A stretch of DNA of 64,000 nt from Malurus cyaneus samueli (Eukaryota > Chordata > Aves > Passeriformes > Maluridae): positions 23,101,119-23,165,118 of the forward strand of contig CM019216.1 of NCBI GenBank assembly GCA_009741485.1, in the 5' to 3' direction. Of the stretch, positions 12,688-24,187 are shown piece by piece. Each line of letters starts with the position of its first letter. The first letter of the stretch is position 1. The notes under the pieces are model-generated. The model had not been told where the DNA came from, made no database searches, and saw nothing but the letters and a program-made list of their open reading frames with translations. Made by a program: the position numbers and the translations under genes.

Positions 12688-13378
12688 TCTTTTTCCCTTT
12701 TAAACTACATGGGTTGTAGGAATCACAATGTACAAGATATCTTAAAATTGCTGGAATATTTACAGACAGTTTTAAAAAGGAAATCATCTTCTGAAGTACT
12801 GTGATAGGATAAATGATACTTAAGAATAAGTATAATGGCCTAGTAACATTATGCTAATAATATTCTTGTTTAAAACACTCAAACATTTTACTTTAAAAAA
12901 TGTGGAATGAAATTCAAGTGCTCTAACTGTCCTCCACTCAGAGAAAACAGCAGCAAGTGAGTCTATGGAACTGCACTCTGTTCCTTTCAGACCCCAAAGA
13001 TGTGTCTCAATTTCTACTTGCCTACCATATGCAACATTGACTAACACAAGAGAATGTGAGCAGGACTACTATAAAAGTGTGGTGCCAAAAAAAGCTCTGC
13101 TCTTATCAACAAACAAGGGGACACTGATTTTCAATCTAAACACAGTGCAATACATGGCCATGAAGAAAACAACCCAACATGCATATTCTTAAATACACAA
13201 AACCCCTAACAAACTAACCCCAATAAAACTTGAGAAAAAAACTTGGCCTACTGAAGAAGACAGTCACTACAAGCAGAGGACATTACTTGTCACGTACCTA
13301 ATCACATGGCATTTTTTACTACAACCACATTCAATCCCATTGACTCAAGACTGGGTTAGATGTCTCACATCATCTTAC

Positions 13379-13480
13379 CTGCAGCCCATCTTGGTACTGA
13401 ACAGCTGCCTGCATAGCTTCACCAAGCTTATCCACACGTTCTTTCCATGTTTTGTTTAAAGCATCCCAGGCAGAATTCAG
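13379..13480 (-). CDS. DST: DST rod exon w28
   Basis: 102 nt, 34 codons. The acceptor is actcttatttgcag and the donor is gtaagatg. The peptide is [20 protein letters not shown] followed by [14 protein letters not shown], that is helix C of one repeat and the start of helix A of the next. It is short and lies between long introns; identified by continuity with w27 and w29. Confidence 0.94.
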
Positions 13481-14194
13481 CTGCAAATAAGAGTAATTTA
13501 CTCCAACAGACAAAAGAATTTTACTGCTACATAATGTGCACTTACTAATTCTTCACTGACCAATAACACAAATAAACTAAGCATGAATAGTTCACATTTA
13601 TTCCATATTAGCATTCTTGTTCTCCCCATCATTGTGTAAGTAATTTCTTTCAGAATTCAGTACAGATTCTGGTTTATAAAACTTCAATACCGATTGAATA
13701 TTTTTATTAACAGAGATATTACAGTTAATAGAGAAAATATTACTAAATCATTTTGAGTTGTATCACTATAACAAAAATAACTTAAAAGAATCATACACTG
13801 CTGAACACTTGAGAAATTAAAAGTACTTTATAGTCATCCAAACAGGATTGTCTCAGTTAAGATGTTTCACTTGGCATGAACAAGATATATCCAAAAATTA
13901 TTGTAACATTACTTTTGCAAGAAGTAGTCACCTATCATATTAATCAGTGAGTATTTTTTTAAAAATTTGTCTTTTACAAAAATTCTAAACCATAAATCAA
14001 TGAAATAAAACAGTATGTACATTCTAATCTAATCTAAGATTCACCCAAAAGACAAACCTTACTGTATCACAAAGTCTTCACAGGTGTCTCACTTTTGCCA
14101 CAAAATTTAAATTTGTTGGGTTTGTGGGAAATATATTAAATTCAGTAGAACAAGCATCTCTCATAGCAGACCTAAGCATCTGCATTTCCCATAC
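13481..14194 (-). other. DST intron w27-w28
   Basis: 0.7 kb, strongly AT-rich. Nothing identified. Confidence 0.85.
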
Positions 14195-14317
14195 CTCATC
14201 TATACTCTTGTTGACAAGAGGTTTGTCAGGCTCTCCACAAGCAGCTCTAAGTTCAGAGCCAAGGCTCACAACTGCATCTAGTTCTTCTTGTAGTCCATCA
14301 ATTTCCTCTTTAGCAGC
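14195..14317 (-). CDS. DST: DST rod exon w27
   Basis: 123 nt, 41 codons, symmetric. The acceptor is ttctctttgtag and the donor is gtatggga. It encodes [20 protein letters not shown] and [20 protein letters not shown], then Glu. It starts a run of ten consecutive phase 0-0 exons that continues to the edge of the window. Confidence 0.95.
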
Positions 14318-14994
14318 CTACAAAGAGAAAAAAAGCCAACATTGCTAATATTAAATTTAATAAACTATGTACAACTTGCTTTCAAGACAGAACACGTCAA
14401 GATTCTACCTTTGTTTTCTTTCAAGTCACTTGGACTTAAAACTGGATTCTTAAAAATTAAGCATCCCTTTGCAGTGTCAGAGTGAAATCAGCTGACATCA
14501 GTCTAAATTATAACAATGGATTATCATCTCATTTTGCATGAGATGGAAAAAATAAACAGGAAGTTTTAAATTAGATTTCTTTAATCAGAGTGTCCTCTTT
14601 GTCAGGCTGTTATCATTCAGCCTTCAAATCTTTAACTATCAGCATAAATGATTACAGGCTTAGAGGATAATGCATAGAGCATAATACATTTGTGTACCTT
14701 TCATTTAGATGTTACGTGTCACTCAAGGAATCTCAAGTATGTATAACTTTTAAAAGTCTCAGTGACATGATCATTATACATATGTTTACAAACAAATAAG
14801 GAAATGTAATGACAAGCACATGTTGCATGCTCACTGCAATTAAGCACTGATACATGTTATTTACCGTGGACTCTTGAGATACCATTATTGTAAATTTCTA
14901 CACAATTATACCTCTTAGTCTCTAAAAAATAACATATTCTCCTATGCATACTGTAAATGAAGTACTTCAAGTCAAGAAAATACTTTCCACTGAC
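14318..14994 (-). other. DST intron w26-w27
   Basis: 0.7 kb. Nothing identified. Confidence 0.85.
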
Positions 14995-15221
14995 CTCTGC
15001 AGCTTCTTGCTGTTGCTTGACTACAGATGGGTCAACTCCAGGTCCCTCCAGCTCTCGAATGAAGTCTTGAGTATCTTTAATAGTAGCTACAAGAGCCATA
15101 TGATCACACCAAAACTTTTCAGCTAGTTCCATTACATCCAACAGTTTGGCCTCTCTTTCCTCAGTCAGGGTCTGGATGTCTTCCCAAATTAGGACCATTT
15201 GGTCTAGTTTATCTTGAACAG
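14995..15221 (-). CDS. DST: DST rod exon w26
   Basis: 227 nt. The acceptor is gttgtttag and the donor is gtcagtgg. It reads [40 protein letters not shown] and [20 protein letters not shown], ending QQEAAE in phase 0. EKFWCDH is the helix-A aromatic core. Confidence 0.95.
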
Positions 15222-15565
15222 CTAAACAACAAAGGAACTAGATTACTACCTTGGCAAACAATTCTTGGTCATAAATCTCTCTCCAGTTCTACAGCAGAAA
15301 CATATGTGTACATTTTAAAATTTAGAGTCTAAAATACTTCTTTGCAGGACTCCTTATAATGTTAAGTGGAAACAAACACAATGGCCTTTTAAAATAAAAT
15401 AAAGGTCATATCCACAATGAATTATTTAAAATGAATGCTTTGTTTTTATAACTCTTTAGCAGCTTCTCCAGGAGAGCATTCCCAGATTAGTGGTCATCAG
15501 AAATGAAGAATTTTATATGCTGCAGCTTACTTCATTTCCACTACATGGTTTCCTCAGTCTACTAC
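15222..15565 (-). other. DST intron w25-w26
   Basis: 0.34 kb. Nothing identified. Confidence 0.85.
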
Positions 15566-15797
15566 CTTTAGCAGATATATCCTTATCAGTGCCTTCTGAG
15601 CGAGCAATCATTTCCTCCCCTCTCTGTTTAAGTGTCTCATACACTGGCTGAAGTTTTTCCAGATCCACAGTCACATTCTTATTTTCACTGATCTGCTCTT
15701 TAATCTTCTCAACTTCTGCTGAGATCGAAGGTGGCTGCCTCAGCCGTTCAACTATGCGTTTCAGACTCTCAAGAGTTGGATCTATCTTGTCATGAAA
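15566..15797 (-). CDS. DST: DST rod exon w25
   Basis: 232 nt. The acceptor is ctttctag and the donor is gtagtagac. It begins [20 protein letters not shown], then [20 protein letters not shown], and ends [11 protein letters not shown] with one base left for the split Ala. In this repeat the usual helix-A tryptophan is absent ([11 protein letters not shown]), as I recall for the human protein. Confidence 0.95.
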
Positions 15798-18622
15798 CTA
15801 GAAAGGTAGTAAAGGACAGAAGGAAGTGACAAATTAGGAAAAAAAAAAAAACAACCAAAAACAGAAAACTAAAAAATGACATCTGAAATTATACCAGAAA
15901 AATGTACTTTAAAATTATCATCTCTATCCAACACATGTATATGCAAATTGCAATACCTCCCTCTAGGATCTTTTAAAATCTGAATTACAAAAATAACACT
16001 GCAAAATTATAACACTCTTTCAAGAATTTTACTATTAAGTTTGGGTTCAGTCCTGACACTCCCTCTAGAAGGTACTATACATATGGCAAAATCCACTTAC
16101 ATTTAGTCCTGTGAAATTCACAGAAGTTTGTACCTTTAAGAGAGCCATGCCTTCATCATTTTAGAAAGGTATTTACCATACTATTAAAAACATACATTTT
16201 CCTGTTAGGACCAACATACCGATATGCAACCTCTGATTAAGGCTTAATATGTAAGAAATATGTCATGCTAAAACCCATTTTTTAGTGGCCACGTAGTGCT
16301 TGCTAGTGCAGTAGTTTGTGCAGCTAAAGGCACACAACTATATCCATGTTTGACTGAGCCCAGGAAGGTGCTCACAAACTCAATTACAGCTGTGTTAACA
16401 TGGTTCAGTCTTTGGGATAGGTTCAAACTTAGCCTTTATTTTATGTTTTTGGATTCATAGAGAGTCCTAAAAATCTCACACCACCATGCCCTTTTCAAAT
16501 TAAAGAAATCCATAAATCATGGGTGCATTTAATGACTCTTCAGGATTAACAAAAATCACTCCTGACTACACTTGGAAAAGATGCCAGAAAGAACAGAGCA
16601 AAACAAGATTACCTTATGTGAACTAATAGCTACATCCGTTCTATTCAAAGAAACACAGGCAATATAAATATAATTACTTTTTCCCACCATACAACCCACT
16701 TCGAATCAGACTCCATGACTAATGTTATGGGCCTCAGTGATTTTGTTACAAGTGTGAATATCATACAAGCCAAGAAAATGTGTTATGAAAGAAAAGTAGC
16801 CTTCCCACATTCAAGACTTCTTCAGAAACTGTTGACAAAATCTTACAAAAGTGATAAAAACTGAAATTAAACTGGCAATATTTGGGTCTAATTTTAGGAC
16901 ATGTAGTACATTTTTAAGTTGTCAGTGCATTTAGTAGGCCTCCTTGGACTCAATTCAATGAATGAGACTAAGTGTTTTAGAACTTAAAAGGAAGAAAATG
17001 CAAGTCATTACAACCTCTAATTCTAGCTTCATACATGATGTCCTTCCTTTGATATACAGTACAATTTAATATAATTTCAAACCTGAAAAGTTAAATAATT
17101 ATTCTTCAGGGACTGTCTAGACAAATACTGACATAGGCATCACAGTACTGAGGTCTGATAATATATATTCATGTATCTTCATAAAAAAAGATTATACAAA
17201 ATTGCATTCTGTGGCCAAGACAACGTTTTGCTTTGCCATCTGCATATACATTTAGATATATGAAATGAACCTAAAGTATTGCATAAATTATTCAGTCATT
17301 TCTCAACATCTGATTATATTCTAGGTGTTAGCAAAGAATGCATTTCTAATTCTTGCTTTCTGTACTTAGCCAGTACAACATGTTGATGTCTATCACATGC
17401 AAAACAGGGACTCCAATACTAAGTAGACATCTGATTTTCAAATTGGCAGCTCCATATATGGGGCGGACTAAGCATTTATGATGAAGGAAAAAAGAAGATC
17501 TAAATAATCTCACATATTTCAGAGGTGTGAATAAGGAAGGTGTTAGAATGACTGAAAGTTTATACATTTTATTTGTACATAACATATAATGTCTATAGCA
17601 AGTCCAGCAGGATGACATCTGATGTCACTTAGTTTTGCCTCACATTCTTAAATTCAGTTGCACAGGTAAGAAATATGACATTAATTAGAATGACCTGACA
17701 AAAACTACTCAGAATGTAGAACTGGTAAGATCTTCAAGGTATATTTCTTTATTTAGTATTTAAGACCTAAGCAGAATATATCCCTTAACTTCCAGTGAAC
17801 AGGGAAAAATGGGGAATTTCCTATAAAAACAGCTGTATAGAACAAAGTACTTTTATTCAGGTTTTTCTATGGGTTTATGTACAAAGTTTTACTGAGTTCT
17901 CTTCTAATCTGGGGTTGAGGAAAAGAATTTCTGTGTGGATTTAATGACAATCAATGCAATATTTCACAGTCAATAGAATACAACACTTGACAATATTCTA
18001 CTGAGGTTCATTTAATAGGCAGATGAAGCTAGAATATACGGCTTCTTTGGACTTGACCTGAATTTTATGCTGATGACATTTTGTGAAGTCTGAGTTTCCT
18101 GGTAATACTTTTCCATAACTTTTCCAAAACATATCTTTTACATTAAGTCGTTTGAGGTCTGCAGCGAAGAGCCAACGGTAGTACCACTGTTAAACTATCC
18201 ATTAGTTCACTGCTAACTTAGTTAACTACAGCTGCCAATTCCTAGAAATAACTATACCCAAGTTAACTGATCAAAAGTGACGTTTGTTTACAAATGAAGC
18301 ATCAGCTAGCAACAGACCAGAGAGAAAACGGAAGAGAAAATCAAATCCCACATTTTTCGACCACTGGATTCTTTACTTCAAAATTAAGCAGCTGTAACAT
18401 TGTCCAATGGCTGCAAAGTCATAATAATCACCGATACCTAAAATTATAACCCCTTGAGATATAGAAAAATCAATGCCATTAGCAGTGATATGAACATTCA
18501 CAGACCATTAGGTTTAAAAATCCAGATAAAACAGTAGTTTAGTCTTGATATATGCATGTAAGATGACAATGTGTATTTTTCCATTGAATGAACCCAATTA
18601 TACTTTACACTTAAATTGATAC
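15798..18622 (-). other. DST intron w24-w25
   Basis: 2.8 kb. An A13 run lies near 15839; the remainder is AT-rich unique-looking sequence. Confidence 0.85.
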
Positions 18623-18826
18623 CTGGGTACACTGAGAAATGGCTTCATCCAGTGCCAGTGCTCGCTTTTTGACATCTTCTTTAATTTTACTGTAAAGGGT
18701 GTCAGCTGCCACATATTTCTCTTGGATAGAAAAGCCTTCTCCCGGGCTCAGCTCCAGCAACTGAGGCCCAGTTTTGTTCATCTTATCTATATGAGGCTTG
18801 TGCTCAGCAATCAGCTCACGCAGTTG
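18623..18826 (-). CDS. DST: DST rod exon w24
   Basis: 204 nt, 68 codons, symmetric. The acceptor is tttgttatag and the donor is gtatcaattt. It encodes [20 protein letters not shown], then [20 protein letters not shown] and [20 protein letters not shown], ending with Gln. It lies between two introns of about 3 kb and was located by peptide continuity. Confidence 0.95.
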
Positions 18827-21809
18827 CTATAACAAACGAAACAACTTATCAGTTTCTTACGCTTGCACCACCACATTTCAACTGTCCACACTTCCAACAC
18901 ATCCAGCTGGCAAGAAATTCCAAACAAATACCCCTTGTCTTAATGTAAAGCAGAAATAAAGTTAATGACTGCTTTGCCAGTAATCATTCCCATTCCAACA
19001 CACAACTATCCAGGCATATAACATCAGAACTAGAGACACACGGGAAAGGCCTGTGCAACACTCAGGTAGGATGTATTATTACAGGTAAAACATAAGATGC
19101 TAATTATGCATATGATGCTAACAACAGACATTGTCCATCATATTTAGTATCTATAATGACAGAAATGGCAACAATATTCCAGACATGGGTGTAACACTAC
19201 CACATATATGCTTTTCATGTTGATATTGGTCACTTGCTGCCAAGCCTTTCATTGAAGAACATCACAGAAAGAGGTACCAGCCTTGCAAGAAAATGAATTC
19301 AAATTACCCTTGATTTAAAATGAGGAAACAGCACAAGGGAGGGTCAAAGAAAGTAGTGAAAAGGACGAAAGGACAAGCAAGGATGATCAGAAGAGACCTA
19401 TCAGCCTAGTTCATCAGTCTCCTCCCCTGCCACAAGACCCCTCTCTCTTCAGAACAGGACTATTATTCACCTTACACAATGTTTAACAAGTAATTAGTAA
19501 GTGAACTATATTTGATCTCAGCTGTCTATTCCTTCTCATCATCCACCCCAGAAAGTCAAAACTGTGCCAAAGACTGTGCAGAGGCTTGTGGAAATGAAAT
19601 GTCACAAGGTGTCTCCCAAGTTGACTAAGGATTTCAGATTTTCTTGCTTGCATTCATAGAACTGACAAAAGGGAAAGGGTTGTTTTTTGGTTTTTTTTGT
19701 GCAAGCTGCAACCCCCTTCTCTCATTTTATTTACTTTTTCATCTCATCCCTCTCTTTTCAGGGAAATCCCAGTCTTGTGAGGCTCTGTCCCTCTCAGTGC
19801 TGTGAACTCCATGCATTTCTATCCAATAGCCCCAGCGCAGGAACATGAAAGGTACACGTGCTGCTCCTCCCAGCTGAGAGTTTGTTTAAACTAATGGAGA
19901 CCCAGAAAAGAGCCTGTCCCAGTCTCAGCATAAGTTCTCTTCAACTACAGTCCTTCTCTTAAAAAGGAATCCAGATGCTGGCTTTCTGCCTTGCTCCTCC
20001 CCAGAAGAGGAGACATCGAGGAGACTGGAAAGTCAGTGACCACAACTCTTTAGTCCCTCAATGACAAAATAGCAATGAAACTACCTCCCCCGCTGTCTCC
20101 AAGTACTTACTTTGAATGTCACTCTATTTTACACCTTGACACAAGAAAAATAATGTTGATTAGGAGAGAGGAGAAAAATGAGAAACTAAGAAAAGTTTGA
20201 AAATCTTTAGAAAATAATTTTTTCTATTTCACTTTCGAGCACAAAGAGATGACTTGACACAAGGCCACAGGAGTGCACATTTCTGGGTCTAAACCTTATG
20301 TTAATACTCTGCCAACAGCTCATTTCAAACCAAACCAACAGCCAGTTATTCACACAGAATCAACTCTACGAATTCCACAACTTGGAGCAAAGATAGTCAT
20401 CAGTAAATACATCAGAACAGAAACATTAGGTTCTCAAGTCACATGAAGAATTATTTTTTTCCTTCTTCTTTTTAATAGAACAATAAATGATTTAGTCAAT
20501 TCCTTGATATACTATTAGGTAAACAATTTTAGTAAACAAGTGTTTCAGAGAAGATTACACGTTAAAAGTGCCTGACATTAATCTTCTATTTAAAAAACAA
20601 ATCTCAGCTAATGGCATAGCCTGGGGAAAACGCAAAAATAGAAGCTCATCTGAAAGGCTTCTCATGGAAGCAGCATGATTAAAGTACATGAGGAACAATC
20701 CTGTAAGTCAAGCAAGCATGATATGGCTCACAGTGACTAATCAAGGTAGTTTGTAAAGCTTATGTTATATAGCTGGTTTTAACAGAATATGTTTGTTCAT
20801 TCTGGACATAATAGGAAGACAAATGAGTGAACCTGGTGTTTACCAGTACATGAGTGGCACATTTCATTAGCTGGTCCCAAACTAAACAAGGCTTTGAAGC
20901 CAGGCTTCATCCTATCTAACTTGAGTCACTTAATTGAGGCAGCTGAAATAAAACCCCACTAGTTACTCGATGCTTAGCAGGGAGAAACAGGTATCTCCAG
21001 TGGCCATACAGGTTTTGCATCTGCCAAAACATGCAGGTTTTTAACCTCAGTGGGATACATCTGATTCCATGATACTAACAATCACCTATGAAACACCCTA
21101 ATTTTTATTCAAACTGATTATATATCCATGTAAGAGAACCCATACATGGCCAGTCTACAACACTGTTGCTTCTATTTTGTGATGCTATGGTAAACAATTA
21201 TTTATTTTAATTATTACACAACAAACATTCTTGACATGATAAATTACTATGGGGTTGGCTGGTACCCAAGCAATCAATTCTTGGCTCTCTAATAGTTCAT
21301 CTTCCTGACTCAGCTAAGTTTAGTTTCAATGATACCAACAAAACAAAAGCCAAATTTTTAATACATACATAAGATCAGCATACGTGCATATCTGTATACA
21401 TACTGTACCCCTTCTTTTGTTTATTGCTCCAACATCCCATATCACTTCTATTTATAGGTTTGGTTTGTTCCAGTATGGACATTAATGTGTACTTTTAAAT
21501 CTACTTATTAACTAGTAACTTTTATGTGCTCAGTTCTTACAGTACAATGGCAATTTTTACCATTTAGCTCTCTTTTATGCTTATATGCCATTTGCTGCCC
21601 TCCCCAGAATCTGTTGCTTGCATGCAGAGTTTGGTAAACAGTAGAGACATGACTGAAAATGTATTTACTCTTCATGATTATTTTAATTTTTTTTTCAACA
21701 GAAGAATATCTATTTGGGTTTTAGGAATTTTGCAGAGTACTCCACAGTTCTAAGCAAAATACTTCCTCATTTTTAGCCCCTTCTTTTTCAAAACTGGCAA
21801 AATGCTTAC
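18827..21809 (-). other. DST intron w23-w24
   Basis: 3.0 kb. A pyrimidine-rich patch (about 19680-19800) stands out; no exon or repeat family recognised. Confidence 0.85.
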
Positions 21810-22028
21810 CCTATGTTCTTCTTGTTGTTGCTTTAAAGTTTCATATTCAAGGGCTGGCGCAGGAAGCTGAGAGATGATCATTTCAGTTTCAGTTAACCAT
21901 GGCCAAAGCTCTTCATAAGTCTCCCAGAACTGGTTAACCAGGGACTGAGCCCGCTCCAGTTGGAGGTTTCTCTCTGAGTTCATTTGACAGACTGCATCAT
22001 ATTTCTGTAAGAGGCTTTCAATTTTTTT
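21810..22028 (-). CDS. DST: DST rod exon w23
   Basis: 219 nt, 73 codons, symmetric. The acceptor is attattttacag and the donor is gtaagc. It reads [20 protein letters not shown], then [39 protein letters not shown] and ends KQQQEEHR. The cluster of aromatic residues ([13 protein letters not shown]) is a hallmark of this repeat in both dystonin and MACF1. Confidence 0.96.
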
Positions 22029-23779
22029 CTGTAAAATAATAATGATTTTTTAAGTATGCTTTGCATATGTCTATTACCTTCATTTATAAACATTCTTTGA
22101 TAATTATAGCACCAATTCACAGTGAATAAAATTTCAGTTTTGATGTTTCTACAGTGTCACTGTTTGAGGTGGACAGAATCAAGAATGCAGGAGACCAGAA
22201 TTTGGCAGAATACTTGCAAAATAATTAGAAAATATTTAATGATAACGATATTTACAAATAAAACTTTTCACAGAGCTTTTAGTCAAGCTGCAAATGATCT
22301 GACCACAGATCTTAGCCCGACTTCCTTACAGTAGACACTTATCTTCAGTGACACTTGGCAGAAACTAAGTTTTCCACAGCACTTCTGAATCAAAGCAACA
22401 TGAACAATACACAAAATCTGCTGGGATGTTAGGTTTGGTTTGGTGGTTTGTTTTTGGGGCTTTTTGGGGGGGGAGGGGAGGTTGGTTCAGTCTGACAAGA
22501 TACTAGGATATACTGTTGTGACTGTAGTTTACAAACTCGCAATAGAAACCACAATACATTATTTTGCAGGTTAGTATACACTACTTAATGAGAATGTATT
22601 ATCATTAATAACACAGATAGCAGTGACAGAATCGTAAGGCTTATACATTGCAGATTTACTGTATTTGGGTATGTGATAATAAATAAAAGCATCAACTAGC
22701 TATATATTTTTCCTGTGGAAGACTGCCCCTATTCTCATGTTTATGAAATATTAAATGTGATAATGCACATAAATCCTAGTCTTGGAAAAATTACATATAT
22801 GTAATTTATGTTGAATGTGAAATTTTGGGGTTTTTTTTGGCAGAACAAGTTATCCTTTCATTTGTTATGTCTTGCATGTAAATTAAGTATAGAAACGCTA
22901 TCCAGAGGACAAAAAACATAACCTTAACACATAGATATACAGTATTTTTGACAAATAAAAATATTTAGTAGACACACAAAATTGCTCTGCCTTATCGCTA
23001 CGGTTTCACAGACAGATGAGATGTTCTATCTTAAATTCACTCAAGAGCAAATCAAATTTATTCAGAGATCCTGCAGCACAACACAATTACTGAAGTGTTG
23101 TTTTTCACGGATTGGAAGGACTAAATCTACACAACATATCCAGCCTCACTGTAATTTAGCAAAAAAATCCCAATCCCACAACTAATCCTTCCTAAATGCC
23201 AACATGAAAAATCCATCTGCACATATCTGCAGCCCCGACACTGGGCTCTCTGTGTCTGTAGCAATAAACAAAGTCATAAGAATGCCTTTCCTGGGCTGTG
23301 ACAGGAAGGAATCATCTTGGCAAGCAAGGTTTATATGGAAATCAGCAGAAACGAAAGTAAATATCTCCACTGAGGTGTGCAGCCATTGAATTCAGCACAG
23401 AAATGCTCACGCCCAGAGCGTCACTGACCCAAAAGAGCTCGGAATATAAACTGACAGATTCCACACATCAACTCATGACTAATACCTCTTCACTCAGTCA
23501 TCTGTAGGTTAAAATACCATTTACTATGGATGAAGATGATAAATGGGGCTCTAAATTAGTGTCAGGCAAAGAAGCAAGTACACAGCGTTTGTTCTTTCAA
23601 CATCCTGAAGGAAGGAGAGTAATATACAACAGCATTTCCCCTAGTATTACAATCCTCAGTCTAGAAGTGGCTGTAATTAATGCTTTTGCATTAGCATTTT
23701 AAAAAGACACTGTAGGAATCTTTCTACTTATATATTGTCTTCTTATCTATCACTGTAGCTGCAATTTAAGGAACTTTAC
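22029..23779 (-). other. DST intron w22-w23
   Basis: 1.75 kb. Contains the G-run cluster. No missing exon, since w22 and w23 peptides join directly. Confidence 0.85.
22456..22481 (+). repeat. G-run cluster
   Basis: G runs at 22456-22459 (4), 22466-22473 (8), 22475-22478 (4) and 22480-22481 (2) follow a GGTTT-rich stretch. They could form a G-quadruplex on the plus (template) strand of the intron just upstream of w23 in the gene. Confidence 0.5.
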
Positions 23780-23887
23780 CTTCATCATCTGTTTCTCTTC
23801 TTCAGTGCATGTTTTCATAATCTTATCCCCAGATTTAACAAGTTCATCTATAGTATCTTTGTGCCTTAAAATCTCCATGGTAAAAGC
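23780..23887 (-). CDS. DST: DST rod exon w22
   Basis: 108 nt, 36 codons, phase 0 both ends. The acceptor is gtatttcaag and the donor is gtaaagt. The peptide is [20 protein letters not shown] followed by [16 protein letters not shown]. This is helix B of the repeat opened by w21, only 180 nt downstream of it. Confidence 0.95.
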
Positions 23888-24067
23888 CTTGAAATACAAT
23901 AAAAATTGGTTAGAATAATCATAATAAAAAAAGTATTTGGAGCAAAAACTGGTTTTGAAGTGCATTAATTATGATGGACTGAAAATTAAATTGTGCCAGT
24001 ACATCTTCTAGATGGAGAGTGTGCTGGCCAATAATTAACATGACAGTTGGAAATGCATTTCTTTTAC

Positions 24068-24187
24068 CTTTTGAACTTGCAGCTGAGCAGTGGTCTGGTC
24101 TTGCTCAAGTCTAATATCACCCAGAGACATCAGTTTCTTTTCTGTTTCTGCAATCCAGGCAAATTCAGCATCAGCTGCTTGATCAAA
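24068..24187 (-). CDS. DST: DST rod exon w21
   Basis: 120 nt, 40 codons, phase 0 both ends. The acceptor is ctcatttag and the donor is gtaaaag. It encodes [20 protein letters not shown] and [20 protein letters not shown], a helix-A block with the invariant Trp (FAWIAETE). It is preceded by one of the longest introns in the window (3.7 kb). Confidence 0.95.

Larger units (their letters stand above)
11309..13378 (-). other. DST intron w28-w29
   Basis: 2.1 kb. Contains the AAAC-rich tract and the reversed CR1 fragment. Confidence 0.85.
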
